This document shows, piece after piece, positions 12,161 to 12,236 of a stretch of 12,236 nucleotides of DNA. Numbering within the stretch: the first letter of the stretch is position 1; the number at the start of each line of letters is the position of its first letter. The stretch comes from UBA3103 sp002365855 (GTDB lineage: Bacteria; Bacillota; Desulfotomaculia; Desulfotomaculales; Pelotomaculaceae), in NCBI GenBank assembly GCA_030627625.1, contig DAOURR010000062.1:1-12236 (forward strand), given 5' to 3'. The position numbers and the translations under genes are program-made. Below the pieces are notes generated by a model, which did no database searches, was not told the DNA's origin, and saw only the letters and a list, made by a program, of their open reading frames with translations.

Positions 12161-12236
12161 TAGCTATAAAATCCAGTAATAACAAGGGATTGACGGTACT
12201 TTTGTCGAAATATTATCCAAGGAAAACAAGCTCAAA
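12149..12236 (+). mobile_element. Left end of an insertion sequence (partial)
   Basis: From the terminal repeat to the window end there is AT-rich, non-coding DNA with a promoter-like TTGACG (12190-12195), a 15-base spacer and TATTAT (12211-12216), then AAGGAAA near 12219, which could be the transposase ribosome site. The transposase start would lie just outside. The assignment rests on the repeat and this promoter layout only. Confidence 0.45.

Noticed and set aside
1..12236. CRISPR array, tRNA, rRNA or known riboswitch
   Set aside because: No regularly spaced direct repeats, tRNA arms or familiar aptamer cores were seen on either strand.

Overview
The window looks like chromosomal DNA from an endospore-forming, low-to-mid-GC Firmicute. 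The strongest sign is a small acid-soluble spore protein (SASP) of the alpha/beta type. Supporting signs are strong GGAGG ribosome binding sites, frequent GTG and TTG starts, and AT-rich intergenic DNA with U-tract hairpin terminators. The SASP variant and a GGGACAGGAGAACC-type palindromic repeat resemble what I recall from the Desulfotomaculum/Pelotomaculum (Peptococcaceae) group. That placement is recollection, not a search result.

Layout from left to right. Bases 1-103 look like the tail of an insertion sequence: a possible transposase C-terminus followed by a terminal repeat. Convergent terminators at 180-260 follow. On the minus strand lies a two-gene signalling operon: a soluble GAF-domain histidine kinase and a NarL/LuxR-type response regulator that overlap by 8 bases. 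A divergent TTG-start gene encodes a gamma-class carbonic anhydrase-like hexapeptide-repeat protein, and its mRNA leader carries a nested palindromic element. It converges, with overlapping stop codons, on a minus-strand phosphate operon: a PhoU-like DUF47 protein followed by a PiT phosphate transporter. An AT-rich divergent control region (4637-4860) separates this from a plus-strand pair: a membrane-anchored Clp-fold serine protease of the SDH family and a zinc-dependent histone-deacetylase-family amidohydrolase.

The right half is all minus strand. In transcription order from the right it holds an unassigned 347-residue protein that looks like an alpha/alpha-barrel, an inositol-monophosphatase-family sugar phosphatase, an intracellular GH15 glucoamylase-like enzyme ending in a strong terminator, the SASP gene with its own terminator, and a short MgtC/SapB membrane protein. 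The three carbohydrate-type genes are a plausible functional cluster, perhaps for an intracellular alpha-glucan or glucoside. The orphan gene has a sequence resembling a late-sporulation (sigma-K) promoter.

The last ~90 bases carry an 18-base sequence that is the exact inverted complement of bases 86-103. It is followed by what looks like the start of a second insertion sequence. The roughly 12-kb gene block therefore appears to sit between the right end of one IS copy and the left end of another in the same orientation. No CRISPR array, tRNA, rRNA or recognisable riboswitch was seen. Most genes have familiar families. The least explained elements are the 347-residue protein and its cluster, the leader repeat at 2415-2479, and the IS-flanked arrangement.
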